DNA from: Datnioides undecimradiatus
Taxonomy: Eukaryota; Chordata; Actinopteri; Lobotiformes; Datnioididae
Assembly: GCA_008933995.1 (NCBI GenBank)
Contig: WARS01000014.1
Coordinates: 558,001-622,000, forward strand
Direction of reading: 5' to 3'
Length of the DNA stretch: 64,000 nt
Below the pieces are notes generated by a model that saw only the letters and a list, made by a program, of their open reading frames with translations, ran no database searches and was not told the origin of the DNA. The translations under genes were made by a program, and so were the position numbers. Shown here one piece after another: positions 22,538 through 33,302 of this stretch (positions within the stretch are counted from its first letter, which is position 1; each line of letters starts with the position of its first letter).

Positions 22538-24579
22538 TTGCTTCAGGGTTGATGGCTGTAAGATCACATTTTGGGATCTTACTATGATTAATAATATCAA
22601 GTCCCTCTGTGTGATTGCACAACTGCTCTTTGGTTTTTGGTGGGGTTTTTGCAAAGACCCTCAGCTGTCCAAGCCGCTCCCTCTAGGAAAACTGCATAAA
22701 TAAACACAAGGGTGTAAAACTTCAGGTGCCACTCAGTCATTTTTTTTCTTTTCCCTCTTTCGTGGCTTGACCTGCCTTAAACTCAGTAGCTCTGCTCCAA
22801 AGATGCCTTTGCTACCACTGGTGGGAAATCATCCCAGACCCCAGCTTCATGCCCTTTATGGGACGCTCCTAATTCCTCAGGCTGCCCTACGATCTCCATG
22901 CCCACAAGTCACTCTGTAATCACTATCAGTATTTGCATCGTATCATGTTTTACCCTCCAGTGTGTAGACCAACACCTGACTTTGACAGATCCCATTTTTA
23001 TTTGCAGACCATGTTTCACCTTAACGACGATTTGGGTTTAAAAGAGAAAAGCAAATGACATTCTGCTAACTACCACACTGAATAAATGTTAGAATCAACA
23101 CAGTATCTTATTACTGTGATTAGACTGCACAGTTTCAGCTTGATAATGGCCTATTGCCAGAATTTGAATCGGCATTGAGCATGACAGTTTGCTTGGTCAT
23201 GGTCACCCATGACTACATGGTCAAATATGGTTTTTTTTGTAAGAGCTGTGTAAGTGCAGATACCGGTACCTGTTAATATCGGTGATAGCACAGATATTCT
23301 GCATGCTGCAACTTGGCTGGTAGGAAGTTCTCTGAATAACAATGCATGAGAATCTAGATATTTTTGACCAAGTGGCAAAAAAACAAACTATGAGATTCAT
23401 CCAGGATCCACATGCAGGCTGATGTGTCTCTCTCCCAAATCATTGGATGATTTTAAGGGCAACACCTTGTCTGATGACCATCCTCAAAGACAAAAGTGTT
23501 CCGTCGTCTCACTTCGTGTGATCCAGCATTATCTCTGTTACTAATTAATCCTTTTTTAGCACACCTACTATTTGCAATAGTGAAATACATTTGATTAACA
23601 GAACAAATAATTGCACTCTATACTTTTCTCTCCACAGCCTTTCCTTGATTAACAGTCAAAGTGAATCTGTATCATGATGTACAGACAGCTGTGACTGAGG
23701 CTGTGCAGTCCTGCTGCTGACTGTTGACCTGCCAGATGATTTGTAAAGTGGTTCTTTGACGCCTGGTTGGAGATGTTATCAGAGTCTGGGAAGTCTGCTC
23801 TGTCTCTCTCCTCAGGTCTGCAGCACTCAAAAACAGCAGGAATAATAAGAGAGTGTTTGTGAGCGTAGTGGAGTGGAGAGGGGGAACAGTGTCAGCGATT
23901 ACGTCTGCAGGGCCCCGCAGGGCCTCATAGCCGCCCCGAGACTCAAATCTCCCCTACACACAACGTGTTGTCCTGAGTGAGGGTCTTTCTGTAGAGCCTC
24001 TGTCATCCACTGCTAAACCAGGTCAGATAGGAATTACTTTTTTCATTTTTTGCCTTCTAGTAATTTGCAAATTTGGCAGTATGGTTCACTGAAATCAAAT
24101 TACAATTAAATGGCATGAATGAGGATTAAGTTGTATGAAAGGAAGCTTTTTGCTACTATCAAGTTTAAAGCAGCTTTTACAGTGAATGGAGTAAAACTGG
24201 ATAGCCATCAACTATCAAGTTTTTTTTCAATGAAATCCAAATCTAGCAAAAATATAGGCTACTCGGTTTACATAGTAAAATGATACATCGAGACATCTAA
24301 TGTGAGACGTAAACTCACTATTAACACCTGGATGTAGGAGAAACAGCCAGGCGTGTGTTTTTGCCTGGTAGTGGGCAGATGTTATTTCAGTGAGGCTGCA
24401 AATGGGCGGGGTTAAGGGGACCACAAGGGAAAGTGAAATGTTTTCAAAGGAGGCTAAAACAGTTTGGAGAGTCAGTGAGGATGGAGGTGTAGAAACTCCT
24501 CATAAGTTTTAATCAAGGATTTAGTGACATTTTATCAACAGCTTGCTAGTTTGATAGATATAATAGTGTCACAGAAACC

Positions 24580-26846
24580 ATGGCAACGACAGCTCTGACA
24601 GGGTTCTCGATGATGAGCCTGCTCAGTCTAGGGTACCTGACCTGGGACCTGATGAGTCCAAACCAGGTGGAAAATGAGCCTGACCAAACCTTTGCTGACA
24701 AGTCTCCTATTCCACCGCCACCTCACATCATTTTCATCATGACAGACGATCAGGGATTTAACGACATTGGTTACCACAGCGCTGACATCAAGACGCCGGC
24801 ACTGGACAAACTGGCTGCTGACGGTGTCAAGCTGGAGAATTACTACATCCAGCCAATCTGCACCCCGTCCCGCAGTCAGCTCATCACCGGCAGGTAAAGA
24901 CTGATTTAATGTGATTTAATGTGAACACATATACCACTTACAACACACATCTCTGTCCTTTTTAATTTCAATATTATTTACTTATTCATTTATTGTTTAT
25001 TATTATTATATTTTTTTATTGTGCCATGACCCGTGTGTTTGATAAAGTCTGAACGAATTAATCTAAAAGATTTGGCATATTTGGATTTAATGTTTCAAAG
25101 AGTGAAAGCAAATAAAAATAAATAACAGCAAAAATAAAAGTAAGCTGGTCTTTTGATGTATATCCTGACATGTTTTGGAAAAAATAAACTGCTGTGAAAA
25201 AGTACATTATTTTCCCGTTATTATTAGAGGATAATCATTTAATTTGGCCCACAGCTTGTAGAAGTGCAAAGTCCTAAAATAGCCCAGACGAAAAAACTTG
25301 TGGGACAGCTTTTTGACAGCTCTACATGTGGCCTGTCATCCTTCCTCTCTTCAACAATCAAGCGAGAAATTATGAAAAATCTCGTGTAAGCACTGAAACA
25401 CCTGTTGGTTCTGTTTCTGACAGTTTTCTTAATCATTAACCCCACAGGTACCAAATTCACACCGGCCTACAGCACTCCATCATTCGGCCCCGCCAGCCCA
25501 ACTGCCTGCCCTTTGACCAGGTCACCCTCCCCCAGAGACTGCAGGAACTCGGCTACTCCACCCACATGGTCGGCAAGTGGCATCTGGGCTTCTACAAGAA
25601 GGAGTGCCTGCCGACTCGCCGAGGCTTTGACACATACTTTGGCTCATTAACAGGCAGCGTGAACTACTACACCTATGACTCCTGTGATGGCCCCGGGCTG
25701 TGTGGTTTTGACCTCCATGAGGGGGAACTGGTCGCCTGGGGCCAGCGGGGAAAATACTCCACCCACCTCTACACACAGAGAGTCCGCAAGATCCTGGCAA
25801 CCCACGATCCTCAGTCTCAGCCGCTGTTCATCTTCCTTTCCTTCCAAGCTGTTCATACACCTCTACAGTCTCCACGGGAATACATCTACCCATACCGCGG
25901 GATGGAAAACGTGGCACGCAGGAAATATGCTGCTATGGTCTCAGCTGTAGATGAGGCAGTACACAATATAACATACGCTCTTCGCAAGTATGGTTATTAC
26001 CAAAACAGCGTCATCATCTTCTCTACTGACAATGGTGGCCAGCCCTTGTCTGGTGGCAGTAACTGGCCGCTCAGAGGACGTAAAGGTACCTACTGGGAAG
26101 GCGGCGTGCGGGGTCTTGGGTTTGTTCACAGCCCTCTGTTGAGGAACAAGAGGAGGGTGAGTAAAGCCCTGGTGCACATCACTGACTGGTACCCAACACT
26201 TGTGGGATTAGCAGGTGGCAATGAATCCCTGACTGAGGGGGTGGATGGTTATGACGTTTGGGAAGCCATCAGTGAGGGGAAGGAGTCACCGAGGTTGGAA
26301 ATTCTCCACAATATTGACCCTCTGTATAACCACGCACGCAGTGGCTCTCTGCAGAAAGGATATGGGATTTGGAATACGGCTATTCAGGCCTCCATACGGG
26401 CAGGAGACTGGAAACTCCTAACAGGAGACCCTGGTTATGGAGACTGGACACCGCCACAGATGCTTCCAGGATTCCCCGGAAGCTGGTGGAACCTGGAGCG
26501 CCACACCGAACCCCGTAAATCTGTGTGGCTTTTCAACATCTCTGGAGACCCCTATGAACGTTTTGACCTTTCTGAGCAGAGACCAGATGTTGTCAAAGAG
26601 CTGTTGGCTAGACTGGTGTACTACAATCGCACTGCAGTGCCAGTAAGATACCCCTCAGAAGACCTACGGGCTGACCCACACTTGAATGGAGGTGCCTGGG
26701 TGCCCTGGGTAGGAGATGAGGTGGAAGACCCCTTGGATGCTGTCTACCAGAAAAAGAACAAGGACTGGAAGAAGAAGCTTAAACTGTCCAAAAGCAGGTC
26801 ATTTTTCCGGAGGCTCAACACAAGGATCATGTCCAACAGGATATAG
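24580..26846 (+). CDS. arsi: arylsulfatase I
   Basis: Secretory-pathway sulfatase. Two coding exons, 24580-24893 and 25448-26846, give 570 residues, close to human ARSI (about 569). The start sits in a strong Kozak context (AACCATGG). The N-terminus [20 protein letters not shown] is a signal/anchor segment typical of ARSI and ARSJ. Metal-site residues lie in [13 protein letters not shown]. The catalytic motif [12 protein letters not shown] contains the Cys converted to formylglycine (C-x-P-S-R) and the adjoining basic residues. Further motifs are [20 protein letters not shown] and [21 protein letters not shown]-glycosylation sequons include NITY, NESL, NISG and NRTA. The C-terminus is Lys/Arg-rich and ends in RIMSNRI. 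ARSI rather than ARSJ is chosen because tcof1 and pdgfrb are linked, as in human 5q32, and because of the N-terminal similarity. Physiological substrate is not established. Confidence 0.93.
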
Positions 26847-27056
26847 GAAGTGAGTTAAACATTTTCAGAGGAGTCCTGAGGGATAGTGCGACATGAAGGA
26901 CAGTTCTGGTTGAAGATGTGTTTTTATAAACAAGAAACAAGGACCCAGCTACTGAGTGTAGCTGTGGGAGCATGTTCAGTCTCTTCAGATGAACTGATTG
27001 ATTAAAAAAGTGAACAGTGAACGTAATAATCGCTCAACTGGTTTGTATCCACTTTG

Positions 27057-27062
27057 AATAAA
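27057..27062 (+). terminator. polyadenylation signal, probably arsi
   Basis: AATAAA about 210 bases after the arsi stop codon; a further AATAAA lies near 27617. Either could end the transcript. Confidence 0.5.
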
Positions 27063-27134
27063 AATGTGTAGGTCCCTGAACTGAATATTCTGTAGTAAGA
27101 GTTTTGTTGGCATACAAGTAGACCATTTCCAGAA

Positions 27135-27153
27135 AGAGAGAGAGAGAGAGAGT
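27135..27153. repeat. (GA)n microsatellite
   Basis: About nine GA units downstream of arsi. Confidence 0.85.
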
Positions 27154-28233
27154 CATGTAAGACTGTGCAATATCATTAAATCATAAATGCTGTATTTGAC
27201 ATTGATGACAAGGTGACGAGGAGAGATCATCTGCAACCATTTGTAACTATAATGAATACAACTGATGATGACTACCTCTACGTCAGTGTGACACTAGTTT
27301 CTAGCTTTATTTTCTTTCAGAACTTTCAAACTCTGGTTCTTTAACTATGTGTTGATTTACACGTTAAAAATAGTGATTGTTGCATAAGTACTTCTTAGCT
27401 TAATTCATAATGATTTTATTTATATGTATTTAAGCAAATTGTCCTTTTCTATTTGTTATTATTCACTAGGCTCAAGAGAATTTTCTTCTTGTTTTATTCC
27501 TTGTGTGAGTAACATTTCATGGCAATCCAAGACATTTTGAATTGAAATTAGTTTATGGGTTTTTTCACCACTCTCTAATAAGAACTTGTTAGAAGATTAT
27601 TACTGTAAAAGACACCAATAAAATACATTCTGTTGGTGCAGAGAGATCAGCCACAAAGCTTGTGGCTTTGGTAAACACTGATGCTGTATTATATGATGAT
27701 AATTAATTGTTCGTTTTCCTCTCACTGTTTTAATCAACCTTCGAGCTGCAGAAAGCAGCTGCTTTTTACTGGAAAAACTCAGATTAAACTAACTGTACAG
27801 CAACAAAAGGCAAACAAGACTAACTGGTGAACCATTTAGCAGCTCAATAGCAGAATCTTCAGAATCAGAATCTAACTCAGGAAACTCTGCTCTGTATCTG
27901 TTAGTTGTACAAGTAGCCAGCTGTTTGCTTGTGCATTTGCAGTTGTGTAGACACCATGCTCTCTGCTGGCAGAAACTAAAAGCATCAAACACAGTTAACA
28001 ACAAGGAAGAGTCAGTACTATTGTGTACAAATACTCTCCACAAATTGTGATGCATTTTTAAACCGTTATCCCAGTCACACAGCGATAGCTAATGAAAAAC
28101 CTGAGATTCAGATTTAATGTCAAGACAAAAGGAGATTTTTTCACAGTAGGGAGGGATGTTTTAAGATCAACACAACATGCATGTTGCCAAATAGGTGGGG
28201 TTGGGCTTGTGTAGCGAGTTTCAGTTCCTGACT

Positions 28234-28289
28234 ATTTCCTGTCCTCCAACCAATGTACCTAACCGCCACTCATTAGGCACTTCCTGTCA
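28234..28289. promoter_or_regulatory. paired ETS-like sites upstream of CD2/SLAM-like receptor
   Basis: TATTTCCTGTCC at about 28234 and CACTTCCTGTCA at about 28279 (minus strand GACAGGAAGTG) are two good ETS/PU.1-type GGAA sites. They lie 110-170 bases upstream of the start codon, as expected for a leukocyte promoter lacking a clear TATA box. Confidence 0.4.
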
Positions 28290-28399
28290 TTTGACACAAC
28301 CTTTGTGCTGAAGTTCATGTTTTTTAAAATTGCATCTGATCGTTTTTGTGGAGATCATTTAACCTGTAGAGGAAACTTTATTCTGGATAACGACGGAGC

Positions 28400-29991
28400 A
28401 TGAAGCAAATTCTTTTTCTTCTTCTGACATCAGCTGGAGTAACACATTGTAAGATCATTGCAGAACTATCGTAATAATTTGCAAATGGTAAACTACTTAG
28501 GATGATTAATTTTGAATATGCCTTTGTTTTAGCTTTCTTCACAGCTGCTGAGACTAAATGTAATGCCACCCACAACATATCTCTGTGCTCTGTTACTCTC
28601 GGAGGATCTCTGTCAATCCAAGTGATGAACAATGCCAGCGGCCATCAGCTGCGGTGCAATAAACAGCTTTCCTCCGGACACATAAACGTGTTCTCCCTGA
28701 AAAAAGAAAAAGTCACAATACAGGAGGCATTTAGAAATAGGATGGACTTTTTCATCCACAACGGGACGCTGAAGATCACAAATGTGGAGAGGAACGATTC
28801 AGGCCAATACAGCATCGAAGTCTTTGATTCAAATGGGGTCCTCCAGCAACACATTGATGTAACACTGAATGTTGAAGGCAAGTGTTTAACATTCTTTTAC
28901 AACTTATTTACTCTTTTTATATTTCTGTATAATATAATAGAATGCATCATCATGGAGGAGGGAAAACAACAAAACTCAGTGCACTTGTTTAAGCAAAGCA
29001 AGATAACACATAAAAGGAGTAAACATAGGAATATTAATTCAGAAACATTAATCACATGTTCAGCAACTAATTCAGGTAATTTATTGAGAACACTAACACC
29101 TGCTGATTTAAAAGTACTGCTTCCAATGAATGCTTTATCAATCTAGAGACATTTCTTAGTCCTGCATTGCACGAAATGAACTGTGTTTAAATAAGCAGTG
29201 ATTTAATGTAAAGCTTGCATAAAGTGACTGGTTTTGTGCACACTTACTAAATATACTCTGTGGGTGAGCTTAGCTGAGCAAGGATGAAAGATGCTGTGGA
29301 AAAAGAGGCACTACTGTGTGTTTTCACACACAGGAACTTTCAGTCTCAGTATGTGTCAGCGTGCATGTCGTTCTCATTTTTGGCCCTCTGCCACAGATGT
29401 TTTTTGGAACTGTGTAAAGGTGGTTGATCAAAACTGCAGTGAGTGTACCATCTCATCTTATCCTCTCATGAAACTCAACATAAACATAACAAACTGGTGC
29501 ACACTCATGGTTAAGATGGATCTGCCATGTTATGTAGGTAAGTATAATAGCTACATGTATTTGAGGGAGGAGGACTTTCTTTCTGATCCAAGTATACTTT
29601 CCATCTTCTGCATGAATGTCTACAGTTGATGTGCTGAACAAAATGTGACATATAACACTGACTAACAAGATAACCAAATATAAAAATCCAAATTCAAATG
29701 CAGACTGTCAGTCCATAAAATGACTAGTGCGGTCTCTCTTCCCCAGAAAACATTTTGCCTATCTTCATCCTAGTCAGTTCTGCAGTGGGTGCTCTGCTGG
29801 TAGTTGTGCTGATAACTTGCTGTGTTTACTGCAAAATTAGGGTAAGTCTTCATTTTAGGTCTGCATGTATTTCAGCAATTTGACGGATGCCATTACATGT
29901 TGCTGTAAATGTCAAAGCCTTTTGCTCTGCAAAAACATTTTGCTCGATTCTCTCTTTTGTGCAGCCTCGAGCACAAACACCTTCAGTATGA
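28400..29991 (+). CDS. CD2/SLAM-family-like receptor A, single V domain
   Basis: Type I membrane protein, 218 residues. Exons: 28400-28448 (signal peptide MKQILFLLLTSAGVTH), 28533-28877 (V-type Ig domain; acceptor could also be 28545), 29397-29537, 29747-29841 (TM) and 29965-29991 (tail PRAQTPSV, stop). The Ig domain ends GTLKITNVERNDSGQYSIEV. Ile occupies the position of the second canonical cysteine, as in the disulfide-lacking first domain of CD2, CD48 and SLAM proteins. It has five N-glycosylation sequons. Exon 3 is not an Ig domain: 46 residues with five cysteines (WNCVKVVDQNCSECTISSYP...). The TM is ILVSSAVGALLVVVLITCCV. The cytoplasmic tail has no tyrosine motif. Intron 2 starts with GC (AAG|GCAAGT). 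Role in leukocyte adhesion or signalling is inferred from the family. Confidence 0.72.
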
Positions 29992-30464
29992 GTCTTGACT
30001 TTAATGGACTGGACCACAATCACCAATGAAAGACTGAGGAATTCAAGAAGTGACAGCATCTTGAAAGCTGGACAAGTCTTCGGAGTTTCTTTTTATATCT
30101 TGCATTAGTGGTTAGGAAAACTCATGATATACATTATATCAGTCTAAGTTTAATACAGCAGCTGTAGTAACCATATTTGCGAGGCCACTGATCAAAGTAA
30201 AGAGTGTAAATCCGTGTAGATTTTTAAAAAAATGTTTCAAATGCAGTTTCTTTTTTTTGTTGCTGTCTGTCACCCATGTCAAACTGTTGGAAGTTGAATG
30301 TTTGTGCAGTACTCCTGCTAACAAATATAAAACTCTAACATGTGCAATTAGGCGTATAAATTATGAAAAGAGTTTTGAATTAATCATTGTGACTGGACTT
30401 TTATTTAAGAGGAGGCAGGTCTAGACCAAATTCATCATATTAATTACACCCAACAGTTCTCACC

Positions 30465-30599
30465 ATGAGCAAGCACGAGGTGACGGGGGCAAGAAGAAAA
30501 CTTCACCTTGGACAGAGTCTGGTTTTTGGGCAGCCTCCAGCTGAAAGTTATGCTCACTGTAACAATCCAGTAAAATATGAGGTACCTGGGCTCAACTAG
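30465..30599 (+). other. possible alternative cytoplasmic-tail exon of receptor A
   Basis: A 44-codon frame from ATGAGC to TAG, ending NPVKYEVPGLN. It lies 104 bases before an AATAAA at 30703-30708, as a terminal exon would. An acceptor at GAGCAAG|CACGAG would be phase 0, matching the phase-0 exit of the TM exon (29841). The upstream pyrimidine tract is weak and no family match is known, so this is only a candidate. Confidence 0.2.
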
Positions 30600-30702
30600 C
30601 CGTACACAACTGGGACCATGTACACAGTACAACATCTGTATATTCATTTCAAATGTGGTTAATGATTCAAGGGGAGAAGAATATAACAGTCTGTGATTAT
30701 AA

Positions 30703-30708
30703 AATAAA
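30703..30708 (+). terminator. polyadenylation signal of receptor A
   Basis: AATAAA about 700 bases after the receptor A stop codon, in an otherwise AT-rich stretch. Confidence 0.4.
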
Positions 30709-31149
30709 AGATCTTGTGGGAGAAACTGTGTTTAGTGTATGATGAGAGTGTTATTTATATTTTCTTCACTTCCTTCACTGCTGAGTGCTATGAAAGCATG
30801 GTCAAACTTAACATGTAATCTTAACAACCAGAACTAAAGCTACCACCTCGATACCTCTGTTTTCCTTTTAAGGGCAATTTTGTTGAAACGCACACACTGG
30901 CTGTTGCACATTAACCTGAAGGGAAATTCTTACCAAGTGTAAATGAGGAACTGATATAATAAGGTTCCTCCAATATTCTGCATCCTTTATCACATCACAA
31001 CACCACAAGAAGCAGTCTGAGCATGTTGTTCAAGCTTTGAGGTTTGATTGTGTTAAATTTGCTTCATGCAGATTTCCCTGTAAGTGCAGTTCACTTAAAT
31101 AAAGGCTGAGTTGATTTGTTGATGCTGAGGCAGTGAAACATAGTAAAAA

Positions 31150-31246
31150 TCACGAATCCCCCCTGATGATGGTCTGAGGGCTGAAAGCTGAGTTGATTCA
31201 GGTGGAATGAAGCCAGAGCTTCAGACTCTACAGTTGACCATTGAAG
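31150..31246 (+). pseudogene. decayed 3' end of a CD2/SLAM-type V exon
   Basis: The sequence just before a phase-1 donor (GAAG|GTAAAT at 31246/31247) reads VDSGGMKPELQTLQLTIEG, the usual final strand of a SLAM-family first domain leading into the PVSSV of the next exon. Immediately upstream, in the same frame, a TGA replaces the expected DSGxYxAEV region (AATGATGGTCTGAGGGCTGA... is similar but frameshifted). No further V-domain homology could be read to the left. The domain is therefore broken here. Confidence 0.55.
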
Positions 31247-31440
31247 GTAAATCATTTTGTGTTTCTTTGCCTGCAGGGGAATTTACTAACACTGACTGAC
31301 ATAATGTCATATTGTACTGCTGAACTACATCTATCTCATATTCTACATGTATCTGTATCGATGCCTGTTCTTTTTAGAAACTGTGCAGAGTGACTGAGAT
31401 TGTGTTAATATCAAAAGTCATCTGAGTGTGTTTCCTTCAG

Positions 31441-32675
31441 CTCCTGTGTCGTCTGTCCGGCTGGTCTGTGAGTGTCTGTCCCAGGGAGAGATGAGGATGT
31501 CCTGCTCCTCTGAGGGAGGGGATGGTCCTCGGTACAGCTGGACGTTAGATGGACACACACTGACAGATGCTCAGCTCCTGTCTGGAAATAGTCAGAGTGA
31601 GAACATCACTCTGAAACAAAACATCTCAGGACAAGTGGTCTGCTCAGTCGGGAATCACATCAGCAATGTCTCAGAACTAGTGAGGATATCTACCTGTGGT
31701 GAGTGAGAGCATGATGAGAAAATAACTTGATGATGGTGATCAGTCTGCATCAATAACTGATGTGTTTCTTCCTCATAGGCTTCATATTCATTGACTGCAC
31801 CTTACCCAATGGGACTCATGTATCAGAGTGGGTGTTTGAAGCCAATAACACCCTGTGTATTGAGCCAACACCAACCTCAACCATGAAGGGTAAGGAGCCT
31901 GACACCACAGTGTCATTTAAACCCTCCACTAATATCACATCCTCCAGTGAAACTTCCTCCACCACAGAGGAGCCATTTTTCTTTCGTAAGTGAAAACTAA
32001 CTAACTGCAGTGGATTCATCACATTTATTTTTTTTGTGAATTAGTTTACATAAAAAAACATGTTTGCTATAAATTTAATATACGTGTGTTTTTTTTGTCT
32101 CTGACAGTGATTGGTGGAGTACTCTGTGCACTGGTATTTTTCCTTGTGATAGGAATAGTAGTCATCTGTCTACATAAGAAAAAGCAAAACAGGACACCTA
32201 AAGGTACCAAGCAAAACTTTCTTTTCTCCTCACCAAAGCTTAGAGTTGCTCTCTATCTATTAATTGCAAGAATAGTTTGACATTTTGGGCGTTACACCTA
32301 CTTTCTTGCCAAAATGCAGATGAGAACATTGATACTACCGTCATGTTTGTCAGTTAAATGTCAAGATGACAACAGCTGCCATTTAGCTTTAGCAGAAAGA
32401 CTAATGGCAAAGCGAAAGATCAAAAGCAAAACGTTGTATTTACCAAAATTTTGAACCTTTCTTTTAACAATCCACATTAAGTAAGTAAGTAAGATATGCC
32501 AGATATATCTAGTCTCTAAATATGCCTCATTTTTGCAACTTCTTCATTTTACTGTGTAGAAGAAGAGGATGATCAGGAGTTAACGTACGCAGATGTCAGG
32601 ATTGTGCCAAACCGTACGAGGCAGATGCAGCAAACGCCAGAGATGGAGGTGGAGTACGGCCAGATCAAGTTTTAA
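31441..32675 (+). CDS. CD2/SLAM-family-like receptor B: C2 domain, TM and ITIM tail
   Basis: Exons 31441-31698 (C2 Ig domain), 31779-31985 (domain end plus Ser/Thr stalk), 32108-32203 (TM) and 32560-32675 (tail, TAA). All enter in phase 1. The C2 domain has CLSQGEMRMSCSSEGGDG, YSWTLDGHTL and QVVCSVGNHISNVSE, the pattern of fish 2B4/CD48-like receptors. The next exon has FIFIDCTLPNGTHVSEWVFE and a Thr/Ser-rich stalk. The TM is GGVLCALVFFLVIGIVVICL. The tail has two ITIM-type tyrosines, LTYADV and VEYGQI, predicting SH2-phosphatase (or SAP-like) recruitment. No signal peptide or intact first domain of its own was found; the adjacent V exon is decayed. It could be a pseudogene, a 5'-incomplete model, or the 3' half of the preceding gene (phase-compatible with its V exon at 28877). 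Confidence 0.65.
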
Positions 32676-33296
32676 GATAGTCCTCAGCAAACTGTTGAAC
32701 CAACAAAGGACAATTGTGTGTATGCCAGGGCCCATAAACCATGGTGATTCAGAGCTTTTTTTTTTTACAAGTATTGCACCACTGAAGACAGACGGAAGAG
32801 ACAGTAGTTACCTTTATTTAATGTGATTTTTCAATAGGAAAACTGTAACCGTCAGTGCACATAAATGTTATTTTTCATAATTTGTCTGAACTGTACTTCT
32901 GATGGGTGGGTAACAAAGTATCAAAATCCATAACTTGACTTAGTAGTTTTTTATAGACTATTTGATGCAGACCACAATTAATCATTTTCTTAAGTATTCC
33001 AAAATGTCTTCTCTCTATATATCCTTAGACTATGTCGTGCCTTCCTGTTTTAACTTATTTATAATTTACAAGTGCATTTACTTGCATGTCATTGTGTAAA
33101 TACTGTAAACTTGCAATATAGGGGTTAGCAATTTTAAGAATAGACAAAGAGGCATATGAACAGTTTTCTAAACAACTCTAAAAAGTTTATGTTTATGTCT
33201 ATCATTTGAGTTAACATGTCATCTAAAATGTCAACTTTTAACTTAATGTTAAAGTTTGCGTCTTCTTTAAATGCATTTATTAAAGGGAGCATATCA

Positions 33297-33302
33297 AATA
33301 AA
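33297..33302 (+). terminator. polyadenylation signal, receptor B
   Basis: AATAAA about 620 bases after the stop codon, the first canonical signal seen downstream of receptor B. Confidence 0.35.

Larger units (their letters stand above)
17130..24579. other. gene-poor spacer between tcof1 and arsi
   Basis: About 7.4 kb. It holds a possible 3' LTR end with a (GT)n tract (17153-17175), a possible remnant membrane-protein gene (17.5-18.7 kb, separate entry), an L2-like scrap (18212-18277), and CA (19005-19029, 22472-22535) and GCA (20781-20819) microsatellites. A GC-richer stretch at about 23650-24020 ends in a donor-like CCAGGTCAGATAGG and could be a noncoding first exon or promoter of arsi. Otherwise no coding signal was found on either strand. 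Confidence 0.45.
26847..28399. other. arsi 3' side and upstream region of CD2/SLAM-like gene
   Basis: No supported gene. A minus-strand 88-codon frame at 27789-28055 has an acidic stretch (ELDSDSEDS) but no recognised domain and no splice context, so it is not called. The last 200 bases before the receptor gene contain two TTCCTGTC sites (see separate entry) and would be its promoter/5'UTR. Confidence 0.4.

Noticed and set aside
27789..28055. 88-codon minus-strand frame with an acidic stretch
   Set aside because: No domain, no splice sites in phase and no upstream partner exon; a transposase scrap was considered but could not be supported.
28878..29146. Continuation of the V-domain frame to a 214-codon product
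   Set aside because: The extension past 28877 is intronic: it loses Ig character, becomes AT-rich, and the next exon at 29397 joins in correct phase.
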